A DNA stretch of 64,000 bases. It comes from Allokutzneria oryzae (GTDB lineage Bacteria > Actinomycetota > Actinomycetes > Mycobacteriales > Pseudonocardiaceae). Every line of letters starts with the position of its first letter. Position 1 is the first letter of the stretch. Position numbers and translations under genes: made by a program. Where the stretch lies: the NCBI RefSeq assembly GCF_042429765.1, contig NZ_JBHLZU010000006.1:310001-374000 (forward strand), given 5' to 3'. Positions 46,480 to 55,971 of this stretch are shown one piece after another. Below the pieces are notes generated by a model that did no database searches, was not told the DNA's origin, and saw only the letters and a program-made list of their open reading frames with translations.

Positions 46480-46770
46480 TTACCAGAGGCGGGGGCGGGT
46501 GCGTTTGAGTTCGCCGAGCACGGATTTGGCCACCTGCCAGCACTTGTCGCAGGTCGGCCAGGTGATCCACTCGGTCTCGGCGGCCGGGCGGATCACGATG
46601 GACTCGCCGCACAGGGTCTGGCCGGTCTCGCCGGGTTCGTGTGAGCCGGACTCGCCGCAGATCGCGTGCCGGGAGCCGTCGATCGGCATCCAGTAGAACA
46701 CCTGCTGATCGGGCCTGGTCGCCGCCTTGGCGCCCCGGTTGCCGCCCGGGCGTTCGGGTGCATGAGTCAT
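46480..46770 (-). CDS. Small zinc-finger-like protein (zf-HC3 type)
   Basis: 96 aa. Pattern FYWMPIDGSRHAICGES, TLCGESI and WPTCDKCWQVAK fits the small actinobacterial zf-HC3 proteins, where His and Cys residues bind zinc. Function unknown; many occur in Pseudonocardiales genomes. ATG 46770 begins six bases after the amidase stop on the same strand, so it is cotranscribed, although a functional link to the amidase is not obvious. Confidence 0.8.
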   Translation of the reverse strand: MTHAPERPGGNRGAKAATRPDQQVFYWMPIDGSRHAICGESGSHEPGETGQTLCGESIVIRPAAETEWITWPTCDKCWQVAKSVLGELKRTRPRLW

Positions 46771-46776
46771 CCGGTC

Positions 46777-48327
46777 TCACACTCTCGCCGTGCTGGAGGT
46801 TCGGTGTGGCGTGGGGAAGCCCCCCATGGCCAGCTCGTGTGCCCGGGCGACGCGCAGGCACAGGTCGTCGCGTAATCGTGGACCGACGATCATCATGCCG
46901 ACCGGGAGGTCGTCGACCTGGGCCACCGGGACCGATGTCGCCGGGTGGCCGCTGGCGTCGAACGGCGCGACGTTGCCGACCATGCCGAGCGCCGCTGCCA
47001 CGTACTCTTCCCGGCTGGAGTCCTTGCCGGGCAGGCGGTTGGCCACGTGCGGCACCGTCGGCAGCACGAGGACGTCCACTTCGGACAGTGCGGCGTCGTA
47101 GCCCGCGACCAGGTCGGGGACGAGGTTGCGGGCCATCGCGTAGTGGGCTCCGTGGTAGCGGCCCAGGGTGTAGGCGCCGTTGAGGGTGACCAGCTTGACC
47201 GTCTCGGAGAAGGCGTCGGCGTGCTCGCGGCGGCCGTTGCCGAAGTGCGCGGCCAGCTCCGGGTCGAACGGGCCGGACACCCCGCGGGCGAGGCCGTTGC
47301 CGTCGATCATCTGCCAGGCGATGCCGTCGGTGGCGATCACCTTCCAGACGTCGAAACCCTTGGTGTGCCAGGGAACGCTGATCTCGCGGACGGTGGCGCC
47401 CGCTTCGGCGAGCCGTCGCGCGGACGCGCGGACCGCGTCGTCGACGCGCGGGTCGGACAGGCCCGGCAGGCCGAAGCCCTCGGTGAGCAGGCCGATGCAC
47501 AGACCGGCCACCCCGGCGTCGAGGTCGGCCAGGTAGTCGGCGGGCACTGTCCTCGGGTCCTGTCGCGGGTCCAGGCCGTCCGGCCCGGCCAGCACCGTGA
47601 GCAGCAGCGCGACGTCGGGGACCGTGCGGGCCATCGGGCCGAGGTGGTCGAGGGTGTTCTCCATCGGGAACGCGCCGGTGCACGGCACGAGCCCGTGGGT
47701 GGGCTTGTGGCCGACCACGCCGCTGAAGGCGGCGGGGACGCGGAGCGAGCCACCCTGGTCGCCGCCGACCGCGAGGTCCGCATCGCCCGTGGCCACGAGC
47801 ACCGCGGGGCCGGAGGAGGAGCCTCCCGCGGACCGCGCGGGGTCCCAGGGGTTGCGGACCGGGCCGTCCGCGCCGGTGTGGCTGCCCGCCGAGTAGCCGA
47901 GGTCCTCGCAGGCGCCCTTGCCGACGACGCGGCCACCCGCGTCGAGCACCCTGGTCACCACGGTGGCGTCGGCGCGGGGCACGAAGCCCGCCAGCGCGCG
48001 GGAGCCGTTGGCCATGGGCACGCCGCCCACGGCGATGTTGTCCTTGACCACCACGGTGCGCCCGGCGAGCGGGCCGTCCTCGCGGGTGCGGACGTCGGTG
48101 CGCAGGCACCACGCGTTGAGCCGGTTGTCCTCCGGGACCGGACGCGCGTGCTCACGCCGAGGCGGGTCGGGGGCCCGCTCGGCGTGGAGCCGCTCGACCT
48201 CGGAGTAGGAGGCCAGCGTTGGTGCCATGAGACCGCGGAAGGACTCCAGCGCGCTGTCGTCGAGGGACAGGCCGTACCTGTCCGCGATCACCCGGAGCTC
48301 CGCGACGGAAGGGGGGACGATGCCCAT
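46777..48327 (-). CDS. Amidase (amidase-signature family, nitrile-pathway type)
   Basis: 516 aa. Ser-cisSer-Lys triad visible: Lys95 (VVVKDNIAV), cis-Ser about 171 (AGGSSSG) and Ser194 (GDQGGSLRVPAAF). Overall it resembles the enantioselective aliphatic/aryl amidases found with nitrile hydratases in Rhodococcus (GVPMANGSR, GDQGGS, GFDVWKVIATDGIAWQMIDG). It hydrolyses amides to acid and ammonia. No nitrile hydratase adjoins. Divergent from an ArsR and an AmiC-like fusion gene across a 256-bp gap with an inverted repeat, suggesting amide-responsive control. Confidence 0.92.
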   Translation of the reverse strand: MGIVPPSVAELRVIADRYGLSLDDSALESFRGLMAPTLASYSEVERLHAERAPDPPRREHARPVPEDNRLNAWCLRTDVRTREDGPLAGRTVVVKDNIAVGGVPMANGSRALAGFVPRADATVVTRVLDAGGRVVGKGACEDLGYSAGSHTGADGPVRNPWDPARSAGGSSSGPAVLVATGDADLAVGGDQGGSLRVPAAFSGVVGHKPTHGLVPCTGAFPMENTLDHLGPMARTVPDVALLLTVLAGPDGLDPRQDPRTVPADYLADLDAGVAGLCIGLLTEGFGLPGLSDPRVDDAVRASARRLAEAGATVREISVPWHTKGFDVWKVIATDGIAWQMIDGNGLARGVSGPFDPELAAHFGNGRREHADAFSETVKLVTLNGAYTLGRYHGAHYAMARNLVPDLVAGYDAALSEVDVLVLPTVPHVANRLPGKDSSREEYVAAALGMVGNVAPFDASGHPATSVPVAQVDDLPVGMMIVGPRLRDDLCLRVARAHELAMGGFPTPHRTSSTARV

Positions 48328-48440
48328 GGACGACAGTTCCCTCCTGTGCCACAGTGATCGATGCCGTGGCGGCCACCGCTCGTGTGACTGCTCCGTCTGG
48401 ATTTCCCAGGTAGCCCAAAGGGTATGGACGCTCCGTCGAT

Positions 48441-48462
48441 CGTGTCAATGGATCTTGACGCG
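48441..48462. promoter_or_regulatory. Candidate operator between amidase and arsR
   Basis: CGTGTCAA-TGGATC-TTGACGCG: 8-bp arms with one mismatch around six bases, in the divergent promoter region. Size fits a dimeric winged-helix repressor such as the neighbouring ArsR. Confidence 0.5.
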
Positions 48463-48583
48463 TTCGGCCGCGACCAGGCGTGGACTTCGACCGGCCGGGT
48501 GAGCGTTTGCCCCGGTGGCAACACCGGAGATAAAGTGATCTTCTTGTGACCGACTCCGGTCGCTGATCCGGTTGGCAGGTTCC

Positions 48584-48937
48584 GTGAGCAACGAGGCTTC
48601 CGCATTCGACGCCCTGGCCGACGACACCCGTCGCGCCGTGCTCAGCCTGCTCTCCGAACACGGTGAGCTCACCGTCTCCGACCTCGCCGCCCGGTTCGAC
48701 CACATCGGCAGGACCGCGGTCTCCATGCAGCTGAAGGTCCTCCGCGACGCGGGCATGGTGCAGGAGCGGCGCTCGGGCAAGTACCGCCTCTACTCGCTGC
48801 GGGTCGAGCCGATGACCGAGGTGCTGAACTTCCTCACCGCCCTCTACGGCTCCTCGCTGGACGGCCTTGCCGAGGCCGCCGTCGGCACGGCCGGGCGGGA
48901 CGAGCCCGAAGGGCTCCGGTGGGGAACCTCGTCCTGA
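48584..48937 (+). CDS. ArsR-family repressor
   Basis: 117 aa winged helix-turn-helix: FDALADDTRRAVLSLLSEHG, ELTVSDLAARFDHIGRTAVS, HLK-type recognition helix MQLKVLRDAGMVQERRSGKY. It lacks metal-binding Cys clusters, so it is of the SRPBCC-associated ArsR type rather than a metal sensor. GTG 48584 is taken as start; TTG 48572 is possible. It overlaps the next gene by 19 nt and probably acts with it on the divergent amidase promoter. Confidence 0.88.
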   Translation: MSNEASAFDALADDTRRAVLSLLSEHGELTVSDLAARFDHIGRTAVSMQLKVLRDAGMVQERRSGKYRLYSLRVEPMTEVLNFLTALYGSSLDGLAEAAVGTAGRDEPEGLRWGTSS

Positions 48938-50361
48938 CCCAGCAGCGACACGTGCCGCTCCGCCCGGGTGACGTGTTCGCGCTGCTCGGCCGCGACGACT
49001 CGGCCGGCTGGCTCTTCGGCGCCGACTACGACGCGATGCGGGTGGGCGCCCTGGTGCGCTTCGACCTCCCGGTGAACCCCGCGGACCCGGCGAGCGCCAC
49101 CATGGAGGCCACCGGCCGCATCTCCTACCTCGACCCGCCGCGCCGCATCGTCATCGAGCAGCAGGCACCGTGGGCGGGCACCGTGAGCTGCACGATGGTC
49201 CCGGCCAAGGACGGCACGGGGACGACGGTGCGGCTCGGCGTCGAGGTGCCCGGCGACGCGGTGACCTGGCTGCTGCGCCAGCGCGGCTACGACCCGATCG
49301 AGGAGCGCGCCGCCGCCGACACGGTCCGGGTCGGCGTGCTGGTGAGCAAGTCCGGCCCGGCGAGCATCTTCGGCGCGACGACGGAGAAGCTCGCGCTGAT
49401 GGCGGCCGACGAGATCAACGCGGACGGCGGCGTCAACGGCTGCCGCCTCCAGGTCGTGGTGCGCGACGACGCCAGCGTTCCCGACGTCGGCGCCGAGCAG
49501 TTCCGCCGGATGGCCGGGGTGGACGGCTGCCGGGTCGTGGTCACCAACTGCACGTCCGCGGTGTTCCCGGTGATCGCGAAGCTGGCGCGGCGGCTCGGGG
49601 TCCTGCTCGTGCACACCCCGATCAACGAGGGCGGCCGCTACTCGCCCAACGTGGTCCGGCTCGGGGAACGGCCGTCCGCGCAGCTGCGCACCGCCCTGCC
49701 CGCGCTGATGAGGTCCACCGGCAGGAACGTCTACCTCGCGGGCAACGACTACGTGTGGCCGCGCGTGATGAACGCGACCGCGCGGCACCTCGTGGAGCGG
49801 CTCGGCGGCACGGTGGCGGGCGAGCGCTACAAGCCGATGGGCACCTGCGACTTCTCCGACGTCGTCGACGACATCATCACCACGCGCGCCGAGGTGGTGG
49901 TGTCGACTTTCGTCGGCTCCGACTCGGCGCGGTTCGAGCGGCAGTCCTACGCGGCGGGCCTGCGCGAGCGCTGCCGGACGCTGTCGATGGCCTATGACGA
50001 GTCCACCCGCGAGCTGACCGGCGGCGACGCGGCGCGCGGGGTGTGGGCGGCGTTCGGCTACTTCCAGGAAGTGGACTCCAAGACCAACAAGGACTTCCTC
50101 CGCCGCTACCGCGAACGGTTCGGCGCGACGGCTCCCCCGCTGTCCAGCATCACGGAGTCGGTGTACGAGGCGATCCACATGCTGGCCGCGTCCGGCGCGC
50201 TGACGAAGGACTTCGTGCTGACCGACCTGTCATCGGCGCTGCGCGCGCAGCGCGCCTCCGGCTTGTGGCAGTCCGCACGCGCCATCGAGGGCAAGGCGGC
50301 GAAGCGCCCGCTGTACCTGGCGGAGGCGGTCACCGACGGCTTCCGCATCTCCCCGCGCTGA
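48919..50361 (+). CDS. SRPBCC-AmiC-like fusion, cytoplasmic amide sensor
   Basis: 480 aa. Residues 1 to about 130 form an SRPBCC/AHSA1-like domain (ISYLDPPRRIVIEQQ, SCTMVPAKDGTGTTV). From about 134 a complete AmiC/Peripla_BP_5 domain follows (VRVGVLVSKSGPASIFG, AADEINADGGVNGCRLQVVV, NDYVWPRVMNATARHLVERL). There is no signal peptide, so the solute-binding fold works inside the cell, as in AmiC of the Pseudomonas amidase system and the NhhC-type regulator of Rhodococcus. GTG 48919 has AAGGG upstream. With the ArsR and amidase this looks like a ligand-controlled switch. I know of no described protein with this fusion. Confidence 0.82.
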   Translation: MGNLVLTQQRHVPLRPGDVFALLGRDDSAGWLFGADYDAMRVGALVRFDLPVNPADPASATMEATGRISYLDPPRRIVIEQQAPWAGTVSCTMVPAKDGTGTTVRLGVEVPGDAVTWLLRQRGYDPIEERAAADTVRVGVLVSKSGPASIFGATTEKLALMAADEINADGGVNGCRLQVVVRDDASVPDVGAEQFRRMAGVDGCRVVVTNCTSAVFPVIAKLARRLGVLLVHTPINEGGRYSPNVVRLGERPSAQLRTALPALMRSTGRNVYLAGNDYVWPRVMNATARHLVERLGGTVAGERYKPMGTCDFSDVVDDIITTRAEVVVSTFVGSDSARFERQSYAAGLRERCRTLSMAYDESTRELTGGDAARGVWAAFGYFQEVDSKTNKDFLRRYRERFGATAPPLSSITESVYEAIHMLAASGALTKDFVLTDLSSALRAQRASGLWQSARAIEGKAAKRPLYLAEAVTDGFRISPR

Positions 50362-50421
50362 CAGGCTCCGCGCCTGCATCGGCGTTCTGGTGCTCTGAAC
50401 AGACCTAATACCCTGTACGGC

Positions 50422-51345
50422 GTGCATGACGGGGTGACAGTGCTGAGCGCGGCGGAGTGGCGTGCCCGCCGTGACGCGCACATCGCCCGGGTCAGCCCGT
50501 GGACCCGCGAGCACCGCGCGCGGCGGATCCGCGGGCAGAAGCACCCGGTGATCGACTTTCTTTTCACCTACTACTCGTTCCGCCCGGCGCGGCTGGAGCG
50601 GTGGCACCCCGGGCCGGACGTGGTGCTGACCGATGCGGACGAGTACCTGGAATGGGCCGGGTACACCGAGGTCGGCGGCGGGGTCGGGCTCGATCCGAAG
50701 GCGTTCACCGACGCACGGCGGCGGACGGCGGAGTTCGTGCTCGCACTGCTCACCGCGACCGCGTCGCGCCCGCCGCGGCTCGGGTGTTTCGGCCTGCACG
50801 AGTGGGCGATGGTCTACCGCACCACTCCCGAGGAGGTTCGCCATACCGGGTGGTCGCTGCGGCTGGGCCATGACGGCACCGACCAGGTCGTGGAGTCCTC
50901 GCGGATCGGGTGCAGCCATTTCGACGCGTTCCGGTTCTTCACCCCGCCCGCGCGGCCGCTGAACGCATTGCAGCCCACGCGGGAGTCGCAGATCGCGCTG
51001 GAGCAGCCGGGCTGTCTCCACGCGAACATGGACTTGTTCAAGCACAGCTACAAGCTCGCGCCGTTCACGCCGAGCGATCTGGTGGCGGACTGCTTCGAGC
51101 TGGCCGCCGACGTGCGTGAGCTGGACATGCGGGCCAGCCCGTACGATCTGGCGGAGCTCGGCTACCAGCCCGTTCGGATCGAGACGCCGGAGGGCCGCGC
51201 CGAGTACGTGAAGGCTCAGGCCGAGTTCGCCGAGCGCGCCGCGCCGCTGCGCCGGGCACTGGTCCGGCTCTGCGAGCGGTTGCTCCGGTTGCCAGACATG
51301 AGCATTCCTCCATTGGCGCAGACTGGTAACACGTTGTCCACCTAG
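50422..51345 (+). CDS. Conserved actinobacterial protein (labelled 3-methyladenine glycosylase)
   Basis: 307 aa. Conserved features: RIRGQKHPVIDFLFTYYSFR, CFGLHEWAMVYRT, GCSHFDAFRFFTP and QPGCLHANMDLFKHSYKLAP. Family members carry the label 3-methyladenine DNA glycosylase, which I cannot confirm from motifs. His/Cys/Asp-rich conserved patches suggest a metal-dependent enzyme (inference). A -10-like TAATAC (50406-50411) ends 10 bases before GTG 50422, so the mRNA may be leaderless. Confidence 0.75.
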   Translation: MHDGVTVLSAAEWRARRDAHIARVSPWTREHRARRIRGQKHPVIDFLFTYYSFRPARLERWHPGPDVVLTDADEYLEWAGYTEVGGGVGLDPKAFTDARRRTAEFVLALLTATASRPPRLGCFGLHEWAMVYRTTPEEVRHTGWSLRLGHDGTDQVVESSRIGCSHFDAFRFFTPPARPLNALQPTRESQIALEQPGCLHANMDLFKHSYKLAPFTPSDLVADCFELAADVRELDMRASPYDLAELGYQPVRIETPEGRAEYVKAQAEFAERAAPLRRALVRLCERLLRLPDMSIPPLAQTGNTLST

Positions 51346-51479
51346 CGTCACATTTCTTGACGGACTGCCTTCACCTGTTAGCGTGGATAGGACGACCGGG
51401 CTTCTCTGTCGGGGCGATGTAGCCCGGCGCCGACTACGGTGAGGAATCGCGAGCCAGGCGCTGGAAAGGGACGTCGCTC

Positions 51480-53270
51480 ATGGGTCGACACCGCGCGGAA
51501 CTGCTGACAACCCGGCGCGGGGTGGCGTTGTGGCCGATCATGGTCGTCGCCGTCGTCGCCGTGGTGGGCCTGGGCTGGTTCGCCTGGGACTACGTCAGCG
51601 GCGTCGTCGACCGGCGCGCCTCGGCCGGCAGCGAGGGCTGCTCCGAGGGGGACGCGACCCTGCGCGTCGCGGTCGCACCCTCCGTCGCCGAGCCGGTGCA
51701 ACAGGCCGCGACGGCGTGGGCGGCGCAGCGACCGGTCGTGCTCAACCACTGCGTCCAGGTCGAGGTCCAGGCCATGGACTCCGCGACCACGCTGCAGAAC
51801 CTCAGCCAGGGCTGGGACCAGGGCAAGCTCGGCCCTGCGCCGTCGGCGTGGCTGCCGGAGTCGACCCTGTGGGTCAACCAGCTCAAGGCCGCCAACGCCG
51901 CGCTGATCGGCTCCAACCCGGAGTCGGTCGCGACCAGCCCCGTGCTGCTGGCCGTGCCGGAGGCCGCAGGGACGGCGATGCTCTCCGGCAGCTCCTTCCG
52001 CTGGTCCGACCTGCCCGAGCTGGCCTCGGCCGAGGACGGGTGGAGCCGCTTCCAGAAGCCGGAGTGGGGCGGGCTGACGCTGACCATCCCGGACCCGGCG
52101 CGCAACCCGGCGAGCGCGCTGGCGATCCAGTCGGCGCTCGCGGGCGCCAGCGCGCAGGGCCGGGGCCCGGTCACCACGGAGATGCTGGCCTCCCAGCAGG
52201 TCAAGGACACGATGCAGCGGCTGGCGACGGCCAACACCGCCAAGCCCCCCGCGACCACACTGGACGCCCTGGTCGAGCTCGGCAAGGTCGAGGACATCGC
52301 GAAGGCGTCCTTCGAGGCGGTCCCGGTCTTCGAGGCCGACCTGTACCGCCGCAACGTGGGCAAGGACGGCGCGGCCACCTCGGCGCGCCCGCTGGCCGGG
52401 GTGCAGGCGGGCGGGCCGAACCCGACCGCCGACTACCCGTTCATCGCGCTGTCCGGCGACCTGGCCAACGACGTGCAGGTGCGCGCGGCCCAGCGGTTCA
52501 GCAACTTCCTCAAGGAGCCGGACCAGCAGCGGCTGCTCGCGCAGCAGTCCGGGGTGCGGGTGTCGGCGACCCAGGAGCGGCCGAACCCGGCGCCGGGCAT
52601 CCGCTGGGCGGCCACGCCGGAGGCGCTGGAGCCCGCCGACGCCGACAGCACACAGCAGATCTCCGCGGCGTGGGCCTCCGCGGGTGAGGGCGCCCAGGCC
52701 GTGACGGTGCTCGTGGACGTGTCCCGCTCGATGACGCAGGACGGCGGCGATGGCCAGTCGCGGATGACGTGGCTGAAGAAGTCGCTGCGCGGTCAGGTGG
52801 AGCGCTCCGTCGGCGGGTCGTTCGGGCTGTGGGAGTTCTCCCGGTCCCTCGACGGCACCAAGCCCTACCGGCAGCTGGCGCCGACGAAGGCGGTCTCGCA
52901 GCAGCGGGACGCGCTGCTGGACGCGGTCGCCGAGCTGAAGCCGACCAGCGCGACGCAGATGTACACCAGCGTGCTCGCCGTCTACCGCTCGGCGCTGGAG
53001 AACTACCAGCGGGGCAGGGCGAACCGGATCGTGGTGGTCACCGACGGCCCCAACGACGGCGGGATCAGCCTGCAGCAGCTGCAGTCGGAGCTGAACCGGC
53101 TGCGCGATCCCGACAAACCGATCTCGATCAGTTTCGTCGCGTTCGCCGGCGAGGTCGAGCGGGCGCCGCTGAACCAGATCGCCAGGGCCAACGGCGGCAC
53201 GGTGTCGGTCGCCGCCACGGGGAAGGCGCTCGACCCGGCGCTCGGCCAGCTGTTGTCCGGGAGCCGCTGA
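51480..53270 (+). CDS. Membrane-anchored solute-binding/vWA fusion protein
   Basis: 596 aa. One membrane anchor (about 18-40), then an extracellular solute-binding-protein type 1/11 domain (about 55-375; ATLRVAVAPSVAEPVQQAA, LPESTLWVNQLK) and a C-terminal von Willebrand A domain (about 400-590) with MIDAS DVSRSM and VVVTDGPNDGG. Such substrate-binding/vWA fusions are common surface proteins of actinobacteria with unknown ligands. ATG 51480. Monocistronic or leading the kinase gene 23 bases downstream. Confidence 0.88.
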   Translation: MGRHRAELLTTRRGVALWPIMVVAVVAVVGLGWFAWDYVSGVVDRRASAGSEGCSEGDATLRVAVAPSVAEPVQQAATAWAAQRPVVLNHCVQVEVQAMDSATTLQNLSQGWDQGKLGPAPSAWLPESTLWVNQLKAANAALIGSNPESVATSPVLLAVPEAAGTAMLSGSSFRWSDLPELASAEDGWSRFQKPEWGGLTLTIPDPARNPASALAIQSALAGASAQGRGPVTTEMLASQQVKDTMQRLATANTAKPPATTLDALVELGKVEDIAKASFEAVPVFEADLYRRNVGKDGAATSARPLAGVQAGGPNPTADYPFIALSGDLANDVQVRAAQRFSNFLKEPDQQRLLAQQSGVRVSATQERPNPAPGIRWAATPEALEPADADSTQQISAAWASAGEGAQAVTVLVDVSRSMTQDGGDGQSRMTWLKKSLRGQVERSVGGSFGLWEFSRSLDGTKPYRQLAPTKAVSQQRDALLDAVAELKPTSATQMYTSVLAVYRSALENYQRGRANRIVVVTDGPNDGGISLQQLQSELNRLRDPDKPISISFVAFAGEVERAPLNQIARANGGTVSVAATGKALDPALGQLLSGSR

Positions 53271-53293
53271 ACGCCCGTGGTGGAATGACCGCC

Positions 53294-54355
53294 ATGGAAT
53301 CGGTTCTGCGTGCCGCGTCGGCGTTGCTGGGCACCACCGTCTCGGCCCCCGCCGACCTCGGTGGCTCCGCTCGGTCCACCGTGCTCCGGTGCGCGACCGG
53401 TGACGGCGGCAGCGTGATCGTCAAGGCGTACAAGGAGGAGCCGGAGGCCCTGCGCTGCTTCACCGCCGAGGCGGCCGGGCTGGCGCTGGGCGCGGGATCG
53501 GGGCCGAGGCTGCTCGCGGTCGACACCGCGTTCCCGTTGCTGGTGATGGAGGACCTCGGCACGGCGCCGACGCTGGCCGACGTGCTGCTCGGGGACTCCG
53601 CCGACGCGGCCCGCGCGGCGCTGCTGGCGTGGGCGGGCGCGTACGGGCGGCTCGCGGCGGAGACCATCGGCCGCGAGGACGAGCTCGCCGCGCTGCGCTC
53701 CCGCCACGACCGGGGGAACCAGCGGTGGGAGGCCGATCCCTGGCCGGCCGAGGCGGTCGCCGGGCTGCCGGAAGCGCTCGGGGTCATCGCCCCGGACGGG
53801 TTGGAGGCGGAGACCGCGTCGATCCTGCGGCTGCCCGACTACCCGGTCTACTCCCCCGGTGACATCTGCCCGGACAACAACCTGCTCTTCGGCGACCGGG
53901 TGCGCCTGCTGGACTTCGAGGGCGCGAACTACCACTCGGTGTTCATCGACGCGGTCTACACCAGGATGCCGTTCTCCTCGTGCTGGTGCGTTTTCCGCCT
54001 GCCGCGCGAGGTTCAGGCCGAGGTCGAGTCGGCCTACCGCGCGGAGGTGGCGAAGGGCCACCCGGAGCTGCTCGACGACGACGTGTGGCGCGAGGGCATG
54101 CGGCTGGGCATGGTCGCGTGGACGCTCGACGCGACGTCCGCGCTCGTGCGGCGGGTGCTCACCGAGGACCGGATGCTGCACCGGACACGGCGGCCGGTGC
54201 CGACGATCCGCCAGTTGCTGCGCTACCGCTGGGAGAGCCTGCTCCCGGAGGTTCCGGACATGCCAGCGACCGCGGAGCTGATGCGGCGGCTGCTGGCCGC
54301 GACGGAGAAGTGGGACGTGCCGTCAATGCCGTCGTATCCGGCGTTCGGCGGCTGA
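53294..54355 (+). CDS. APH-fold small-molecule kinase
   Basis: 353 aa phosphotransferase of the aminoglycoside/choline kinase-like fold. Nucleotide Lys in SVIVKAYKEE, catalytic loop PGDICPDNNLL (Asp and Asn of the Brenner motif; the usual His is Pro) and Mg-binding Asp in LLDFEGA. Substrate unknown; resistance function should not be assumed. ATG 53294 is preferred over ATG 53285 because GGTGGA then has acceptable spacing. Confidence 0.83.
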   Translation: MESVLRAASALLGTTVSAPADLGGSARSTVLRCATGDGGSVIVKAYKEEPEALRCFTAEAAGLALGAGSGPRLLAVDTAFPLLVMEDLGTAPTLADVLLGDSADAARAALLAWAGAYGRLAAETIGREDELAALRSRHDRGNQRWEADPWPAEAVAGLPEALGVIAPDGLEAETASILRLPDYPVYSPGDICPDNNLLFGDRVRLLDFEGANYHSVFIDAVYTRMPFSSCWCVFRLPREVQAEVESAYRAEVAKGHPELLDDDVWREGMRLGMVAWTLDATSALVRRVLTEDRMLHRTRRPVPTIRQLLRYRWESLLPEVPDMPATAELMRRLLAATEKWDVPSMPSYPAFGG

Positions 54356-54462
54356 GAGCGGGGGTTTGCCCCACCCGGGCTCGGAGGCGCGCACCAGCGA
54401 GTTCTTCCATGTGCGCCAGCAGGATCGACGGTGTTGCGATCCTGCTGAGCCTGGGAGATCCG

Positions 54463-55428
54463 ATGCGCGCTGTGGCGACGGCGTTACGCTGGCACCGTCC
54501 CCTGATGATCATGGCTGTGGCGATGGCGGCGCTGACCGTCGTCTCGGCGGTGGGACTGCTCGTCGACGACCGCGTCCTCACCGGGGCGCCGGTGTGGTTG
54601 AAGCCGTTGAAGTTCGGGGTCTCCGCGACGGTCTACGCGGGCACGCTGGGCTGGCTGCTGTCGCTGCAACGGCGCGGCAGGCGGTGGGGCTGGTGGCTGG
54701 GCACGGCGGTCGCGGTGACGTTGAGCGTGGACATCGCGATCGTGGTCTTCCAGGCCGCGCGTGCCCGCCTGAGCCACTACAACCGCGAGGAGGGCATCAA
54801 CCAGCTGCTCCAGCCGATCTTCGGCAGGAGTACCCAGGTGATGCTCGTGGCCGTCGTGCTGCTGTCGATCCAGCTGTCGCTGCGCAACCACCTCGACCGT
54901 CCGATGACGTTGGCGGTCCGCGGTGGCCTTGCGGTGGCGTTCCTGGGGATGTGCACCGGATTCCTGATGATCTTCAACGCGCAGCCCGGCCAGCTGGAGG
55001 CCGTGAAGGCGGGCACCGGCACCGCCGTCGGCGGCCACAGCGTCGGCGTGCCCGACGGCGGTCCCGGCATGCCGCTGACCAACTGGAGCACCACCGGCGG
55101 CGACCTCCGCATCGGACACTTCGTCGGCCTGCACGCGTTACAACTGTTGCCGCTGCTGGCTTTCGCGCTGGCCGCACTGTCCACAAAGGTCATCGCACTG
55201 CGCGACGAGCGCACTCGGACCCGCTTGGTGCTCGTCGGTTCCGGCGCCTACCTGGGGCTCTTCATCCTCGTTGTGTGGCAGGCATTGCGCGGCCAGCCCC
55301 TGCTCGCACCGGATCTGCTGACGCTCGGCGCGGCGGGCGGACTGTCACTCGCCACGGTCTTCGCAGCGTTCGGCGCGCTGGGTGCGCGGCAGCGCGCGAA
55401 GGAGCCCGTGCGGGTCGCGCACCACTGA
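54463..55428 (+). CDS. Multipass membrane protein, unknown function
   Basis: 321 aa with about eight membrane segments and an extracytoplasmic-type stretch GTAVGGHSVGVPDGGPGMPL between them. ATG 54463 has GGGAG five to six bases upstream and the first membrane segment follows directly. HYNREEGINQ and NWSTTGGDLRIGHFVGLHALQ are conserved-looking polar patches. I do not recognise the family by name. Confidence 0.78.
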   Translation: MRAVATALRWHRPLMIMAVAMAALTVVSAVGLLVDDRVLTGAPVWLKPLKFGVSATVYAGTLGWLLSLQRRGRRWGWWLGTAVAVTLSVDIAIVVFQAARARLSHYNREEGINQLLQPIFGRSTQVMLVAVVLLSIQLSLRNHLDRPMTLAVRGGLAVAFLGMCTGFLMIFNAQPGQLEAVKAGTGTAVGGHSVGVPDGGPGMPLTNWSTTGGDLRIGHFVGLHALQLLPLLAFALAALSTKVIALRDERTRTRLVLVGSGAYLGLFILVVWQALRGQPLLAPDLLTLGAAGGLSLATVFAAFGALGARQRAKEPVRVAHH

Positions 55429-55566
55429 CGCCGTTCCAGGTTCCACGGGATTCGTCGTGGTCCAAGCGGTTCCGGTGACACCCGTCTCCGCCTCACGGCC
55501 AGAGGCCAGCCGGACGCGCCGCTCCGTAGGATGGGATTCAGGCGGCACGACATGAAGGGGGACGTC

Positions 55567-55971
55567 ATGACGGAGCGCAAGCCCGCGGGGACCTCGTTCG
55601 AGACCTGGATCGACCAGCAGGTGCGCGAGGCCGAGGAACGCGGGGAGATGACCAACCTGCCTGGCCACGGCAAGCCGATCCCCCATCGCACCGGCGGGAC
55701 CCTGGAGTGGGTGGCGGAGAAGCTGCGCAAGGAGAACGTCGACACCTCCGCCTTGCTCCCGCCGTCGCTCGCGCTGGCCAAGGAGGTGGAGGACCTGCCG
55801 AAGCGGCTGGCGAAGGAGCGCTCCGAGGAAACCGTGCGCGAACTGCTGCTGGACCTCAACGAGCGGATCCGCAAGGCGCAGCTGGCCCCGCAGGTCGGCC
55901 CGCCCATGCGCACCCGCCAGGTCGACGTCGAGGCCACCATCGCCACCTGGCGCGCCACCACCAGCGGCTAG
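55567..55971 (+). CDS. DUF1992 protein (DnaJ-homologue-subfamily C28-like)
   Basis: 134 aa, the usual DUF1992 length. Typical: WIDQQVREAEERGEMTNLPG, HGKPIPHR and LLDLNERIRKAQ. Cytoplasmic helical protein of unknown role; related domains occur in eukaryotic DNAJC28. ATG 55567 has GGGGG seven bases upstream; a longer start is less likely. The TAG stop is inside the CTAG at the left end of palindromic element copy 6. Confidence 0.88.
   Translation: MTERKPAGTSFETWIDQQVREAEERGEMTNLPGHGKPIPHRTGGTLEWVAEKLRKENVDTSALLPPSLALAKEVEDLPKRLAKERSEETVRELLLDLNERIRKAQLAPQVGPPMRTRQVDVEATIATWRATTSG

Noticed and set aside
53294..54355. Aminoglycoside resistance gene
   Set aside because: Only the general phosphotransferase fold is visible; the catalytic loop lacks the usual His and no resistance-family motif is present.
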